Shown piece after piece: positions 34,628 to 47,734 of a stretch of DNA of 64,000 bases; position 1 is the stretch's first letter, and each line of letters starts with the position of its first letter. Below the pieces are notes generated by a model. It had not been told where the DNA came from and searched no databases. It saw only the letters and a list, made by a program, of their open reading frames with translations. Source of the stretch: Agrocybe praecox (lineage: Eukaryota > Basidiomycota > Agaricomycetes > Agaricales > Agrocybaceae); assembly GCA_964017145.1 (NCBI GenBank), contig OZ024849.1:1736001-1800000 (forward strand). The letters run 5' to 3'. The translations under genes and the position numbers were made by a program.

Positions 34628-36519
34628 AAATAAGCCACCGTAGATGTGGATGATCCACAAGAAAGAAAACGCTCCTTCTGATAGAGGGGCTGGGTATATA
34701 CAAGAGACAAGGATGGTTGACAACGTTTTCTGTCACTATATGTCTTGATATCTAGTATCAGTCCAGGATGGATCGAAACTCGAGGATGACAAGGCAAAAT
34801 CTAAATACATCCGGGGGCGACCATTGCGGTTGTTGGATTATCACTGTCAGCTGGAAAATAGTTTGTCTTGTAGTCACTAGCACCTTTATTTAATGTCGGC
34901 GACATTTGTTTTTGAGGGTCCAGCATAGTCATCACAGCTGAATTCAGACATAATCAACTTTGAATGCCATTATCGCATTCGAGGAAGCCACGGGAGATAT
35001 GGTGTTGCTGCCGATGTGGCTAAAGAGAGTTCCTGTTCAACGGTTCGATGAAGTATTGAATATTGGGATCGTCACGGTATTATCCTGTGCTTGTGGGAGC
35101 CGGGGTTAAGGGCAGGCTAAAGCGCGTTTCTCACTCAGCACTGCGCAACTCAGGCGGCTCTCTCTTGGTTCGAACCTCATCATCGTGATCAAATATTCAA
35201 TGTTCATGATACTCTTGGATTACTGGCGCTCAAAAAACTGAACCAGTAATTTCCTATTTCTGAAAGCCGTACGCTTCCAGTGAATACGTTTTCAGATTCA
35301 AGCTGTCTTCCGTTCACAGTTTTACTACTTTTCGAATTCAAGCCTGGCGAGATGGGACTGGAACACGACTGGTTAGAACTGGTTTGACAATTTTTTTTAC
35401 CCTCAACAATATCAACCTTGAATCCCCTAACTAATGTATAGATCTGCACCAGTCCTCAAAGAGGTGAATTTACCTTCCTCCACCCATCTGCTTGTCGGTC
35501 ATATAGAGCCTTACACTTACGAATCGAACATTACAGAATAGACATAGGCTCCACATCCACACTGGCCCTCGATATCTGCGCCGTCTTTTTTCCCTTCATT
35601 TTCCCAAGATAATAATCTGTCAACCGGACCGCTCTCTCTCTTGATGAAAGATGTACATGATTTCGTGATGATAACTCTGAAATCCGACTCTGCAAATAGA
35701 TTTCCTGATAACTAAGGCGTTATGGCGGACCCGACCGGACTGGCCAGGATTTGTCTGAAGCATCTTGAAGTGTTTGAACCGCCTGGTTGCTTGTCAGCCA
35801 CGTCGAGAATCCTGTGCCTTTGTGGCAATGTCGACAGTCCGAAATATATCTCCGCGTTATGTCCTTTCTCTTCCTGCATCTGCGAAACATTCTTCTTCGA
35901 TACTTTTATTTTTGGATAGAGTCCAGGTCCAAAGGTAGGTCAAGTCACCGATGCCGCATCCTGTCGATTATGCTAAACTTACCTTTGCTATAGGAGTCAT
36001 ATATATTAACCTATTCGATCACCCGTTGCTTCGAGGTTGGACAATATCCAGAGACAACCCATCTGGCGCTTTCTTAAAGTTATAGATCATGCAATCAACA
36101 GCGAGTACGGTGGCGGACGTGCTGATATGTATATCTTTGCATTATGTCGTCCATGACAATGCGTGTGTGCGCGATATATCTGCAGTCAGTTTTGATCGAT
36201 CTTAGTGTCTGTTGCTTGTAACGAGGGTTCTTGTTATGTGTTTACCCCTTGCCGGATGACTTAGATTTCGGTCAGATCGCCTATATTCTCGGAAATTCGA
36301 CCTTTCTTGATAGACGAGTGCATGCCCAGCGTCTTACTGTCAGAACCCGTCGCCCACCGACCATACCCCGATTGCATCCTACAGTACCCTAATTTTACTC
36401 GCTTTGGGTTTGGGTGGACTTAGGAGTTCAAACTCTGGTATAATAACCCGACAAGCAGATAAGCGAGAAACCTGCATTCGAGGTCCCTCGTTCCAATTTC
36501 TTATCAACTTGCTCCCGAT
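34628..36519. other. Intergenic region between the membrane protein and the PriA-like gene
   Basis: About 1.9 kb. A plus-strand frame at 35721-35919 starts with ATG and encodes 65 Cys-containing residues without a signal peptide; I do not support it as a gene. The region contains the promoters of two divergent genes. Confidence 0.35.
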
Positions 36520-37572
36520 ATGCGCAAAAGTTTGTTCAGGAGCTTGGTCGTGATCTCTTCCTTCGTCCTTGCAGCAAGCGCTGGAGGAACCGACTCTTGT
36601 GGAGAAGTCTCTGGCTTCCTCCAAGTACCAAACCAGTTTTTCCCTGGACAGTATGTCAATGCTGGCTTGATCAGTACGTATATCGTATACCACAATAGCG
36701 TAACTTTGGTCTCCTAACAGTTTTTGTTTTTTTAGCCGCCTGCTTGTGCGTGTCGGGTTTGCCATCCTTCATTGCCACCAACCCAGCTGCCATCGTTGGT
36801 GTGTCCTTTGCGGGAAAGGCAGCGGTTACTCAAGCATTGACGAGCATGGTACTTATTTCGTTTGACTCTCGATAAAATTACCATCTCATTTCCTTCATAG
36901 ATCAATGGTGGCCAAAACTATGGAACCTGCTACTATCCAGACCACTCTAGTCCCTTGTGCCAATTCGGTAATCCTTGCGGCTTCACTTGCACAGACGGGT
37001 AAAGCATCTCCGCGAAATACTATGGGTTTATATTTAAATGACTTTTCTTCTTCAGTTACTCTCCGTACCCATCTTATGGCCGCGCCACCGACTGTGTCTG
37101 TTCTTCACCCTACATAGTCTGCAATGGCAAATGTACCCTTAACACAGCATGTCCTAGCTATGGGTATTCGAAGCGAAGCCTCACTGGTTCCCCTGATTTG
37201 AGGTGCCCACTTGGATTGCAAGCATGCCCCATCATGGGTCGCAGCTCACTTTCTTGGGAATGTGTCAACACGAACGAAGACCTCGAGAGTTGTGAGTCAC
37301 CGTCTTTCTTCTTTGATGATTGTACCGCAGAGGCTAAAGACCGATCAGGTGGAGGTTGTATCCTCGATTCTCAACCAGTGGGTTATAATAAGAAAGAAGG
37401 TGTCGATTGCACCGCCATACAGGGTGTTTCTGATGTCTCCTGTCTGTCCGGCAAGTGCGTCGTCGACCGCTGCATGCCAGGATACTCCGTCAACGCATCC
37501 GGAAACTCTTGTGTTCCCAGCACTCTTTACCGCGAGCAATACTCCAAATCTGTCCTCTTCTCTCAGGCTTGA
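36520..37572 (+). CDS. PriA/CPL1-like secreted cysteine-rich protein
   Basis: Secreted protein of the basidiomycete PriA (Lentinula) / CPL1 (Cryptococcus) group. Four exons, 36520-36673, 36736-36848, 36901-36998 and 37056-37572, give 293 residues with closed phases. The signal peptide is RKSLFRSLVVISSFVLAASA. The middle has a Cys-rich region (GQNYGTCYYPDHSSPLCQ, CGFTCTDGYSPYPSYG, TDCVCSSPYIVCNGKCT), then a KRSLTGSP segment that includes a Lys-Arg pair suited to Kex2 processing. The C-terminal CPL1-like domain reads GVDCTAIQGVSDVSCLSGKC and VVDRCMPGYSVNASGNSC. The family is linked to fruiting-body development in Lentinula and to host interaction in Cryptococcus; the function here is open. Confidence 0.88.
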
Positions 37573-38499
37573 TTCAGTTTGAATTAAGACTGTTTCTTTA
37601 TCCCAATTCTCCAGAACTTCCGTATCATCTTTGAGAGTGTGTTCTGTTTGTTATAAATACTACAATGAGCCATATTTGGACATCATGTAACTTGATTTGG
37701 AATCCGTTCTGGACGTACAATGTACATTCGAATCAATCCGATCTGGTTGTTTGATAACTTACTGCCAAAATTTGGATCGGTATCAACCATATGTTCTTGA
37801 TTTTTCTGTCGCGTTGCTAAGTACCTCAGATGTCGGGTACAAAAGACCGTCTTCGATTAAACGCAAGGGGAATGGAAATGATATTGCAAATAAAAACGTC
37901 TCTGAAAATATTCGAGATCTACCGGCCTCCTATAGTATGGGGCTCGACTCTCGACTCCTTTCAATTGAGGGTACATACGGCATGTCCTGCGGTCAACAGA
38001 CTACGACCGCTTGCCTCCACCAATGCACCCGGGCACGGTACAGCGCCGTTTTGAGAAAAGAAGAGTTCTATCATGTGCGGTCAAAACGGTCTGACCGTGA
38101 TAAGTGAACACGAGTCAAGGAACCTTGAGGGTGCCTTGAATATTTTAAAACTGAGCAAGAGATCTTTGATTTCATATAAAGAGTACCGTTCTACTTTGAT
38201 CTCGACAGTTTGGCAGCCTGCAGGGCCACCAAACTGCACTGAGTAGACCTCGGAGGGACAAGGATCGAGCCTGGATTCACTCTAATGTATTCTAAACCCC
38301 GGGATCTTCATACTCCATTCGAGTGTCGGCACAACGTCATTGAATCCTACTTGACTATGCCAGAGGGTCAAAAGACATACAGGATACAGATATCCATGTA
38401 CCATCCAAATCCCACAACAGATAGATACATCTAAAAATGCGTTCATTATGCATTAATTACGCCCATAAATCATTACCAGTCATATATATACTAAGTTAT
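37573..38499. other. Intergenic region, PriA-like gene to Erg25
   Basis: Convergent 3' flanks, 0.9 kb. A plus-strand ORF at 37697-38107 has no ATG of good context, no motif and no splice partners; considered noise. Confidence 0.4.
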
Positions 38500-39726
38500 C
38501 TATTGTACTTTCGCTTTGGAGCCGAAGTGACCACGAGCCTCAGCCTCAGCTTCGGCCTTGATACCTTCAGCCTCAACCTCAGCCATCAGCTTCTGCTCGA
38601 GCTGGACTAGTTGCTCCTTGCTAGCATTCTTCATAGCAGCCTTCTGCGCCTTGATGCGGGCACGATAGGCAAGGTACTTGTCGTCAGTACCGAAAATCCT
38701 GTCCCACCATCTGAAAGAAGTGGAGAAGTTGTTCGTGAAGGCCATATGATGGAAATCATGGTGCTCAGCGCCGGACCAGAAGGGAACGATGTTGTGCAAT
38801 GACCAAGGGAAGTCTGAAAGGTGGAGTCAGTATTGCGTTGGGTATATAATGAAATAATTAGAGCTCACCATAGCCACTATGAGCGTCGATGGCTTGGAAC
38901 AAGCGAAGGACAATCCAAAGGTAGACGGTGACGATGTGGAGGTTTTGGGTAAAGTAGCAGTAGAGCAAAGGGCCGAGAATAGTTCCAGCACCGAGGATGA
39001 AGACTTCAGCAGGGTGAGCATATTCGGCGGCCAGACCGAAAGGAGCAGAATATTTGTGATGGATCTTGTGGATGTGCTTGTAGAGCACGCCAGTATGAAG
39101 AGCTTGGTGGGCTAAAAAAAGAAACACTTTAGAAAAAATAAATTATCACATGTCTTTCGAAGTACTCACCGACAAAGTGGAAGAAATCTTCAAAGAAGAA
39201 GAAAAGGAAGATCTGAGGGGCCATTGTCTTCAAAGATGGGAAGGGAACCTGGTACGTCTGCATTCCAAAGCCCTCAGCGGTGGGGTGGAAGAGCCAGATC
39301 TATATATAACACATTACGTGAGTACAAGATTTAGTTCGCTTGAGAAACAAGACGCACAGCTGGCAATTCAATGGTGAAGTGAGAGAAGAGAACTTGCTTC
39401 GTGCAAGCCCATTGCTCTGCTGGTGTTGGCACTTTATTAGGTTGTAGTTTCCACTTGCGGAAGTAGGGCATCGAGTCAATGATAATCCAGGGTATGCTTC
39501 GGCCAAAATACACGATCTAATATTTCACGTATTAAACAATTGCTTTGACTGAATGATAGGAGCGTACCTCGTGAAGTAAGAAGCTCATTAAACCCGTTGC
39601 AATAATGGGGTTTCCTATCCAGACATACCAGGCAACCCACTGTTGCTCTAGCCAGGAAAGAGAAGAAAAGTCTGTACCCGCATAGAGGTCAGCAGCCGCG
39701 CCTGCAATAGTAGTATTGTAGGACAT
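38500..39726 (-). CDS. ERG25: C-4 methylsterol oxidase
   Basis: ER membrane di-iron hydroxylase that oxidises the C-4 methyl groups of 4,4-dimethylzymosterol in ergosterol synthesis. ATG 39726 ([15 protein letters not shown]); stop at 38500. Exons read [75 protein letters not shown], then the fatty-acid-hydroxylase core. The histidine boxes are present: [32 protein letters not shown] and [11 protein letters not shown]; the first box at the exon start reads [18 protein letters not shown]. The C-terminal ~70 residues are a charged, Ala/Glu-rich helix ([20 protein letters not shown]) ending HFGSKAKVQ, so no KKXX retrieval signal is visible. Confidence 0.95.
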
Positions 39727-40347
39727 TGTATGTGTGGGGAGGAAGAGACGTGGGTGGTCGTAAGTCGCGGAGAAGAGAATATTCCAGCCGCTTTTAAGGT
39801 CCCTCCGCGCCTGGGTATGTTGGGAGGAATAAAGAAAGAAGTCTGAAGCAGACCACTTTTTGATGTGGAGAAATTCCCAAAATGTGGCGTGATACTATTT
39901 CATATACACGGTCACGTGGGAGTAATTTTAGAACCATGGGGAAATCGCAACTCGCCGACCCTCCTTCTAGCACTTGTCTGGACGCCACAATGAATTTCTC
40001 GATTGTCGAGATCGTCTCTGTCCATCAGGAGTCCCCGAAATATCGACGGCTACATGAAACGAGTATGCAAAGCAACGAAAAATGGGATTCACGATGACAA
40101 TCACGTGTCGGCTCATTGGTTCTTCATTGTTCAAGCAAAAGTTCGTGACATGGATGGGGATTTTCGTATTTATTATTCGTTCTAAGTAAGGGTAACTGGT
40201 ACTTTAAGGGATAGGGTACAAAAGTAAATAAAGAGCTTAGGGCCCGTCATGATATGACATATGGTGTCATCACAGCGTTCCGCAACTTGTCAATTATAGG
40301 TGGTCAAAAAACGTGGATGGGAGCGCAGAAAGAAAATTATGCGAAGA
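39727..40347. other. Intergenic region, Erg25 promoter and purine permease 3' flank
   Basis: 0.6 kb. No supported gene and no obvious sterol-response element. Confidence 0.35.
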
Positions 40348-43089
40348 TTAATGTTTAACTTCGTGAGTTTGAGGTTCAGGTACAGCTAAGTCCTTCTCAA
40401 CGACGCTGCTAGTCGCGGAGCTCGGTGTCTTCTCTGTCTGAGCTTCAGATTTGGATGCCCTGTAGTCCTGAACCATTTTACTATAGCAGAGTCGAGATCA
40501 GAATAAGAATAAGAACAAATGGTATATGCTTACACCCAGGGAGGAAGGAAACTTCCAGGGGGAATGACCCATTTTTCGGCATTCTCATACTCATGAGGAA
40601 CCACACGTCCCCCTGAAATCTTCTTCACGAGAAGGGGGATGATGTTCAAGATCATGTAGGTGATGATACCAGCGATGACACCGTATGCAATGCTGGATAA
40701 AAACAGTTAGATGTTAGCTGAGTCAAAAACAAAATTTGGTGAGGAAACCGTACTTCTTCGTAAGAGGGATAATGAGGAGGGTCAGGAATGCAGGAACAGC
40801 ATCACCGATGTACAGCCAGTTAATGTCGGTCACACTATTGTGAAGTAAAATGATTTTCGTCAGCACCGTCTCTCTTTTTTTCTTTCGAAAAGTGAAGGTC
40901 TAAACGTACTTGCGAATCATCATGGATCCGACAACTACCAGAGCACCACCGGTCGCCCAAGAAGGAATTGATGCAAAGATCGGGGCAAAGAATACGGAAA
41001 TGAAAAACATTACTCCGGTAGTCATAGCCGTAAGTCCTGTCTTGCCGCCCTCTGCGAGAACACTGTCAGAGTTTAGCACACAGAGAAATAGAGTCTAAAA
41101 CACACCTGAAATTCCAGTGGCACTTTCAACATAGGCGGTAACGGGACTGACGCCCATGAGTGCGCCGAGACTGATGCAGATAGCATCGATGCAATAGGCA
41201 ATACTGGAGCCTTCAAAGTCGAGAGTGACGGGGTCGCGTAGGCCAGCAAATTTGGCCATGGAATATAGGGTTCTACATTCATTGTTTTTAGTTTCCCTTG
41301 ATGGATTGGGATGTGAATGTAAATTGCAAATTACCCGGTGGTATCTGTACATAGGTAAGACGTTAGCAAATTGTAATGACACGACTCCTGAAAGAACCTA
41401 CCGAGGATATCAACGTAAAGGAAGGTAATCAAAGCATACCAAACGTGGCCGTTACTAAAGGAGCATATGAGCCGACTTTGTCAAAGAAAAGTGCGAGAAT
41501 GGCCTTACCCGTAGTTATACTGCGCAAGAACAAATTATTAGACAACCGAGAATCATTCTAGTGAGAATTACCACTTACATCGATAGCATTGCCGATATGT
41601 TTCAACTTATGGAATGCGACGACCTGCTTGAAGTAGTCAAAGAGGGCGTCACCTGTGGCAGTGTGAGGGAAGTAGGTGACGGGCGTGGAGCGGGGCCATG
41701 AGATAATGGAGGTGAGAATAATGCCGATGAGGATGGCTCCGCGAACGCGGTACATCATCATAAGCAAGGTGAATATGCTGTTCGCAAGAAGATCAGCACC
41801 GAGTAACATTTAGAAAGGAGAAGGGATCCTTACCCTCCAACGAAGATGCCCAACCACATCGTAGGGCTTCGCAAGACACCTCGAGCGCAATAGTCAGGCA
41901 GATCATTTACGTAGTCTGGAGTAGTTGTGATCAATTCACGACCAATTCAGATGGATATAACTTACTCTCGGGCAAACATCCTCCTAGACCCAGTAGGTTG
42001 GTCGTGTCGCCACCGATGACTCCTAAACCGCTACTTGCTAATGACCGTTGAGGCGTCGCATACAAATGAACATAGAAAGTGGATACTTACAAAGACCAAC
42101 AAATCTGGATGGGAGCAAAAATCAATGAGAAATAGAGAAAGAACGTCTGGGAATACTCACGCGATGAAAAGGCCAATACCAGCACCGACAGCGAGGACAA
42201 GCGATTGTGGCATAATACGAACTATCCATTGTCGAACACCGATGATCGAAAGGAACAAGAAAACCCATCTGAAAGTGAGCGGCACAGCAGCGAAAAAAAA
42301 TTAACATGAGCCATCCTTCTCAACGGCGCGAACCGGACTCACCCCTCCAAGAAGACTGCCGCAAGAGCTTCACGATAAGTAACAATTCCACTTCCAAACA
42401 CTCCAACAACCGAGTAAGTGAACTAGATAAGAAAAAAGCGATCAGTTTTGCTCGAGTCTCAGCCTAGGTCGTGACTTACATAGGCGTTGAGACCCAGACC
42501 AGGAGCAAGCCCAACGGGCAGGTTAGCAAAAAGACCCATGGCGAACGACGACAGTGCAGAAATTGCAGCTGTAGAAGTGATAAGATCCTGTTGAACTTCG
42601 GCCACGCAAAGCAGATATTGTTCATTCGAACTGCAATCTTCCGACGCGGGACAAACGCAAGTTCCTCCTGACTGTGAAAGAATGGAAGCGTTCACGGAAA
42701 TCTGTTCGAGCGATAGATAAGATGCGGACAGTCATTCAAAAGGCGGGAAAACAACGCACGATATACGCCATAGCAGCCTAATCATTTTGTAAGCTTTTGT
42801 CTTCTGTTTTCTGCATGCAACCGACGTACCCATGTCGTCAATCCAGCACGGATTTCAGTCTACGAAACACCATTACAAGAGTCAAATTTAAGGTAGGACA
42901 ACGAGGCAACGAGACGCACCGTAAACCGTGAGCCAGTGCGTTCTCTATTCGCACCAGAGCCTTCTAACTTGAACCATTTCCCCGCAAACGACCGTGCAAT
43001 CTGAGGTAGGCGAAAAATGTGAGTGATAGAAAGAGACGGAAAAGGAAAGAGCGCACCGCGTCATTTAACTTGACGATAGCAGCAGCCAT
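40348..43089 (-). CDS. AzgA-type purine (adenine/guanine/hypoxanthine) permease
   Basis: Plasma-membrane proton-coupled purine transporter of the AzgA-like NCS2 family. ATG 43089 (MAAAIVKLNDAIARSFAGKW); stop TAA at 40350-40348. About fourteen short exons give ~580 residues. Landmarks are TEIRAGLTTWAAMAYI (first helix), VNASILSQSGGTC with an extracellular Cys-rich loop (CVCPASEDC), ITSTAAISALSSFAMGLFA, NLPVGLAPGLGLNAYFTY, VFLEGWVFLFLSIIGVRQWI, IGLFIAFVGLSGLGVI, TFLYVDILDTTGTLYSMA, GALMGVSPVTAYVESATGIS, GGKTGLTAMTTGVMFF and SIPSWATGGALVVVGSMM. The helix-1 and VTAYVES motifs identify the AzgA branch. The C-terminal tail is short, cytosolic and charged. Confidence 0.94.
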
Positions 43090-44183
43090 GGTTGAAAGGT
43101 AATAAACGGTGGCCAACCTAGTGGAGGAGGAAGGCAAAGACGAGAAATGTCAATGGATGGTGAGAAGAAGGGTAAGGTGCGCGCTTTTTTAAAAAGTGGA
43201 TATCATATCACGGCTGAAATTTGAGTCGGCAGCGATAGCCGGCGCATATGCATCAACCGCTGTCTTGGCGGAAGCTGAGGTCAGGGACTATCTCGTTGAC
43301 ACCTCTGCAGATAAAGGAGAGATAAGTAGGTACATGACATACTTACCTGCATATAAATACGCTGTTCTTTTTTTGTTCAGATAACTATCGCTGAGAACAT
43401 GTGGGGGCGGCAACCTCCACAAGAAAGTCCTCCATGGGGCTCACCGCTCAACAATGGCAGGGATGATTGTTGGCCCTATTAAAGTAAGTAGTAGCTCCAA
43501 ATTCATTGCCTCTGGAATCAATAATCAAGGCGGCTCCTATGATAGAGTTCATTTGGAATTGATCCACGATAAGCTAATTGGCTGAGAAAGTTGGACGATA
43601 ATTATCAACGTGCCTATTCATCCATCACAACCACCGCTAGCAAGGGAGTGCAGATATTCTGGGCCACAAAGATACCGAATTCAGCGCCTCTAAAATGTCG
43701 GGCAATGGAGTGTCTTTTTCACTATGCAAGAGGTAGTATCGCTAATAGAATTTTAGCGAAACTCCGAGTCAGGTTAACGTATACGTTTACCCCAAGTGCA
43801 GGTTTCTTCCGCTTTTCTTGGTTCCCAAATCCTCTGAATATGTTCAGTTCTTCATTCTTAACCAGCACTGACTCACCTATGATATTGCTGAGCCTGACGA
43901 AGTCGCCGTGAAACCTCCCGAGTTGAGTATATATCCATAGGCAAAATAGAGTTCTGTTTAGCTGATACGAGTTCTCCGATTTGCATCCAGATTTACCGCT
44001 ATACCACAACATACTCTGAAAGCCACTCTGCTCCGATTGCTGCATGGGCGTTAGGAACCACATCCTTATCGTCATCATTTATGAACAACAGAGTCAAAAT
44101 AGAAATAGATCAAGCTCTCACGTTGGAATGAATTGACGGTCCGCTTAGATTGAGCCACCGTCTCTTCTCACTATCTCTTCAAA
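43090..44183. other. Divergent promoter region, purine permease / SDR
   Basis: 1.1 kb. Small frames at 43196-43384 and 43591-43911 lack motifs and good starts. Nothing else seen. Confidence 0.35.
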
Positions 44184-45418
44184 ATGTCTACGGACTCACC
44201 AATCGAGCCTCTTCAAGGCAAATTAGCGCTGATCACTGGTTGCTCGTGAGTTGACTTGAACGTCGCCTTTTCTATATATTTTATTAATCACCACCGACAG
44301 GGGAGGTATAGGACGCGCAACAGCAATAGCACTGGCTCGTCGAGGATGCTCCATCGCTGTACACTACAACTCAGCTAAAGAAAAGGCCGAAGCTCTGGTC
44401 TCTGAGCTGACCAAGATGCCTGGAGTCAAAGCCGTTGCGTTCAAAGCTGACATGTCGAGCTACGATGCTGTGAGGAAGCTTTATGCGGAAGTGGTGCAGG
44501 AGATGGGGCATCCACACATTCTGTTCAATAATGCCGGGTTGACGAACAGTGTAATAGGACCCCAAGGCGACATTCAAGCCGTTAGCATCGAGGAATTCGA
44601 GGCGACGTGGAAAGTGAACACCGGCTCGAGTTATCTGGTTCGTCTGAATCGTCTTGTTCAAGAATCAAGATGTAAGAGAATTTACATTTCCTTCAAGTTG
44701 ACGCAATTATGCCTTCCGAACATGATTGAAAATAAATACGGGCGAGTAGTTTTTTGCTCAAGGTGAGTGATTTTGATTAGTTATAACAATCAAACTCATT
44801 TCCACTCTTCAGTGTTGCTGCAGGTTAGATTTCCCCCTTTGCATCCCAACGCCGCCGAATAACGAATAACATAGGAACTGGGGGTGTTATTGGCCCACAT
44901 TACGCCTCATCGAAATCAGCGATGCACGGTCTGTTCCATTGGATTGCAATGCGACATGCAAAAGATAACGTGGTATGTGTGCATATATCCACACCAGATG
45001 AAATTCTCTAATTCATCTCACGAACTACTCAGACATGTAATGCCGTCGCTCCAGGTCTTATCACAGGTCCATCTTTTTCCATTCAATCTTGAATATTCAT
45101 CAGCTAAACACCTAACACACAGAAACATCTATGTTCGCCAACCCATCTCCAGAGCTTAAAGTATGTACCTTGTAGGTGTTCGACCTCGTAGGCATGTATA
45201 CTGATGATTATCCATTCATTAAGAACCGGCTTCCTGTTGGTCGGTTTGGTCATCCAGAGGAGATCGCTAGTATTGTCGAGATGCTCGTTAGTAATGCGTA
45301 CATGACGAACAAGGTAAGTCAATTATTTTTCCTATAATTCCAACATATTTTTTATTGAAGCCTAATGTTGTCTAGATAATTGTGGCTGATGGCGGGATGA
45401 CTCCCAGCGCGTTCTGAA
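44184..45418 (+). CDS. Short-chain dehydrogenase/reductase, FabG-like
   Basis: Classical SDR, probably NADP(H)-dependent 3-oxoacyl-(acyl-carrier) reductase or related alcohol dehydrogenase. ATG 44184, stop TGA at 45416-45418. Exon 1 ends TGC TC| and joins to give the Rossmann motif TGCSGGIGRATAIALARRG. Later motifs are FKADMSS, HILFNNAGL, the active-site HYASSKSAMHGLF (Tyr, Lys three residues apart plus one), NAVAPGLI, RLPVGRFGHPEEIASIVEML and IIVADGGMTPSAF at the end. About eight short introns were resolved by eye, including CTG|GTTCGT...TTCAAG and AAG|GTAAGT...GTCTAG. No adjacent pathway genes point to a substrate. HYNSAKEKAEAL after strand 2 suggests NADP preference, which is inference. 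Confidence 0.9.
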
Positions 45419-46040
45419 TATCGTGTGATTATTATTGAAGTTGGATTTGCAAGTTAAGCTATTATTTGGAAAATGAAGCCTCTTCGCTACTCGCTTGTTG
45501 TATGCGAATATCTTCAAGCACCTGGACCGCTGCATTCAAAAATAGGTCGGAAAGCGACACAACAAAAAGGCGCATAAGACCTCAAGAGAGAAGAAGAGCC
45601 TGATAACCAGAGCTGTAGATGCCATACACCGCATACAGTGAGCTTCTCTGGTTCTCATCGCTTGATTGAACCCGAGGGTGTCCTTGAGTGACATTTGCTA
45701 TTGTTGTATAGGTCGTAAAAACTAAACTTCAGCGTCGATCTTCTTGCTTGATTTTGCGTAGCATACAAAACACGGATCGCACAACTCCTGCAAATGACGA
45801 CAACCTTGCAAATCAACTATCCACAAAATATATGGGTTAACTATCCCTGCATCCGCTGCATTGCGGGCCACTCACTGAGATGTCAATAATCTCCGGATTG
45901 GTGGATATCTGCCTTTTTCTTTTCTTTTTAAAAAAACAAGTAAGACAAAGCAGTATATTCTTCAGATCATCCAAACGTTCAAACCTTGAGCTATACACAC
46001 TCCATTCATCTGCAAGTTCGTGGATTATTGGAAACACAAT
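45419..46040. other. Gene-poor region downstream of the SDR
   Basis: No supported gene. It starts a 4.1-kb stretch with short frames and no conserved domain. Confidence 0.35.
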
Positions 46041-46620
46041 TCGATAATAACATGCCGGTTTCACCAGAAAGCCTCATTCTTTGGGAGTGATGTTTGCCGA
46101 GCCCTGACCTGCGAACCTCGAACCGCGATTGTCTGGTCATTTTGTTGGGCGAACCGCGAGCCACTAATGAAAGTGTCACATGGATTGGTCTTGTTGCAAG
46201 ATCCATTAAGCGCCTCTCCAGCGGCGACGCTCGCCCCAATGATGACAAGTCAAAGCCAGTGGGTTATCAATTGCTGTATGAAATTTTATTTCAGACATGT
46301 TTTCAACTAACGACAAGCTACCAGTTCATCCTGGCTGTCGGAGCCTGTTCTTGAGTGGCTTGGAGTACCCACGGTAGCCAGCTTGAGGGAGTCGTCATTG
46401 CCACAGAAGTTCGCCGTCCGCCGTTCGAGGTCCACCGAACCGTTCGGCACACCTTTCTTCCGGTAAACGAGATGCCCTCCCTTCGAAAGGTTGAATGAGC
46501 GGCAGTTCTATAGAATCCTGCAATTCGGATGTTGCGCGTCCATCCATTGCCTTCATTTGTGGGGCACAGCAAATCCAAGAAACAAGCGTTGACGCCGGCT
46601 AGAACAAGTTTCTATTCAAA
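46041..46620 (-). pseudogene. Possible remnant of a small secreted-type protein gene
   Basis: Exon-like pieces, not a complete gene. A minus-strand block from acceptor TTCTATAG (about 46506) encodes NCRSFNLSKGGHLVYRKKG and onward for ~63 codons, to a possible donor at GAACTG|GTAGCTTG (about 46318). A second block near 46200-46085 encodes NGSCNKTNPCDTFISGSRF and further, to a stop. Upstream, AGVNACFLDLLCPTNEGNG resembles the mature start of a secreted Cys-containing protein, but no ATG with signal peptide joins to it and the linking splice sites are poor. It may be a decayed gene or a real gene with unseen exons. Codon pattern and Cys content are the only support. Confidence 0.3.
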
Positions 46621-47494
46621 CCCGCCCCGTCATGGGAATAACTTGCTGATAACAAAAGCGATCACGATCTAAAAATAGAGATCTTCACATTACGGTAAAT
46701 CTTCAAATCAGAATTGAGCTTTAAAAGCTTCGAAAGGCTCAACGTTGGAAAGTGGAGTTTGGACAGCAAGACTGAACACCCCTTTATTCACGATGCAGAG
46801 GAAAACAAGTGTTCAGAGAACTGTTGCATGTTGAAGTCAAGTCGAAATTGGTTCCACCCAATCCCCTGTCGAGGATTTTGTCAAGTCCCCACGGCTGCGG
46901 ATATTGCGAGTATTTCTGGCATTTTTCTCTGGTCGCCGCACCGTAAAGATTCGGAGTGCTGGCAGCGCTTCCTGGGAGCATTTGGCGGAGAAAAGAGGCT
47001 CGAATGGTGCGCTCCCGAGTTTTAGGTGCATTTTAAGTTCGTTTAGCTCGTAATTGGTGCAGAAAAAAGTCAAAAAAAGCATTCCAGAGGTCAGCTACTG
47101 GATAGTAGGACACTTCTAGGATATCTGCCACGTTCAAGAAAGGTAATTATGAAGGAATGAAAACAAGAAAAAAGCAATATGTCTGCCAGTTATTCGGACA
47201 TTGCCGACCCACACGTGCTGGGTGGCTGAACCTCACTCCTTACATCCGAGCTCACCTCTTTACTACCTCGGACACTCGCTGCTGTTGCGGTATTTGACCC
47301 TTGCCATCTACGTATGCTACGATGTGCGAGCAGAAAAGCATCAGGGACTCGATGACTTCCTAGAGTTGTCAAATTCGATTGATTTCGTTTCACCGAGGAG
47401 AAGGCTCGGAGGTCTTCGCTTCACATCTCGCTATGTTGCAGAGGAGACAAGAGGAATGAGGACTACAGTCTACTATATTTCCAGAGACTTCTTC
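46621..47494. other. Gene-poor region
   Basis: Short shadow frames only. No motif, no repeat found by eye. Confidence 0.3.
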
Positions 47495-47734
47495 TTACGA
47501 TAGAAATTCCGATGGTCGATGCTCGGATTGCGATCAATATAAAGGTATTTATTGCGAAGGAGGAGGGGTTGATGTCCAGGTAAGTCTCCCATCGTGTTTT
47601 CTTGTACTCAGATTTTGCGTCTGACTACAATCATTACTCAGTTTTCCTCATGGAAGGGTCTCTTCGATAGAAGGTTATTACAAGCCAGATGGTAGCAGAG
47701 TCATCTTTTGTTTCTGTTCTGAATGGAGTGGCTA

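Noticed and set aside
35160..35175. GGTTCGAACC resembling a tRNA T-loop
   Set aside because: No matching acceptor or anticodon stem around it.
36379..36765. Minus-strand 128-codon ORF
   Set aside because: Overlaps exon 1 of the PriA-like gene, which has a signal peptide and valid splicing.
37697..38107. Plus-strand 136-codon frame
   Set aside because: No recognisable domain and located in the 3' flank of the PriA-like gene.
43591..43911. Plus-strand frame upstream of the SDR
   Set aside because: No good ATG context or motif; lies in a divergent promoter region.
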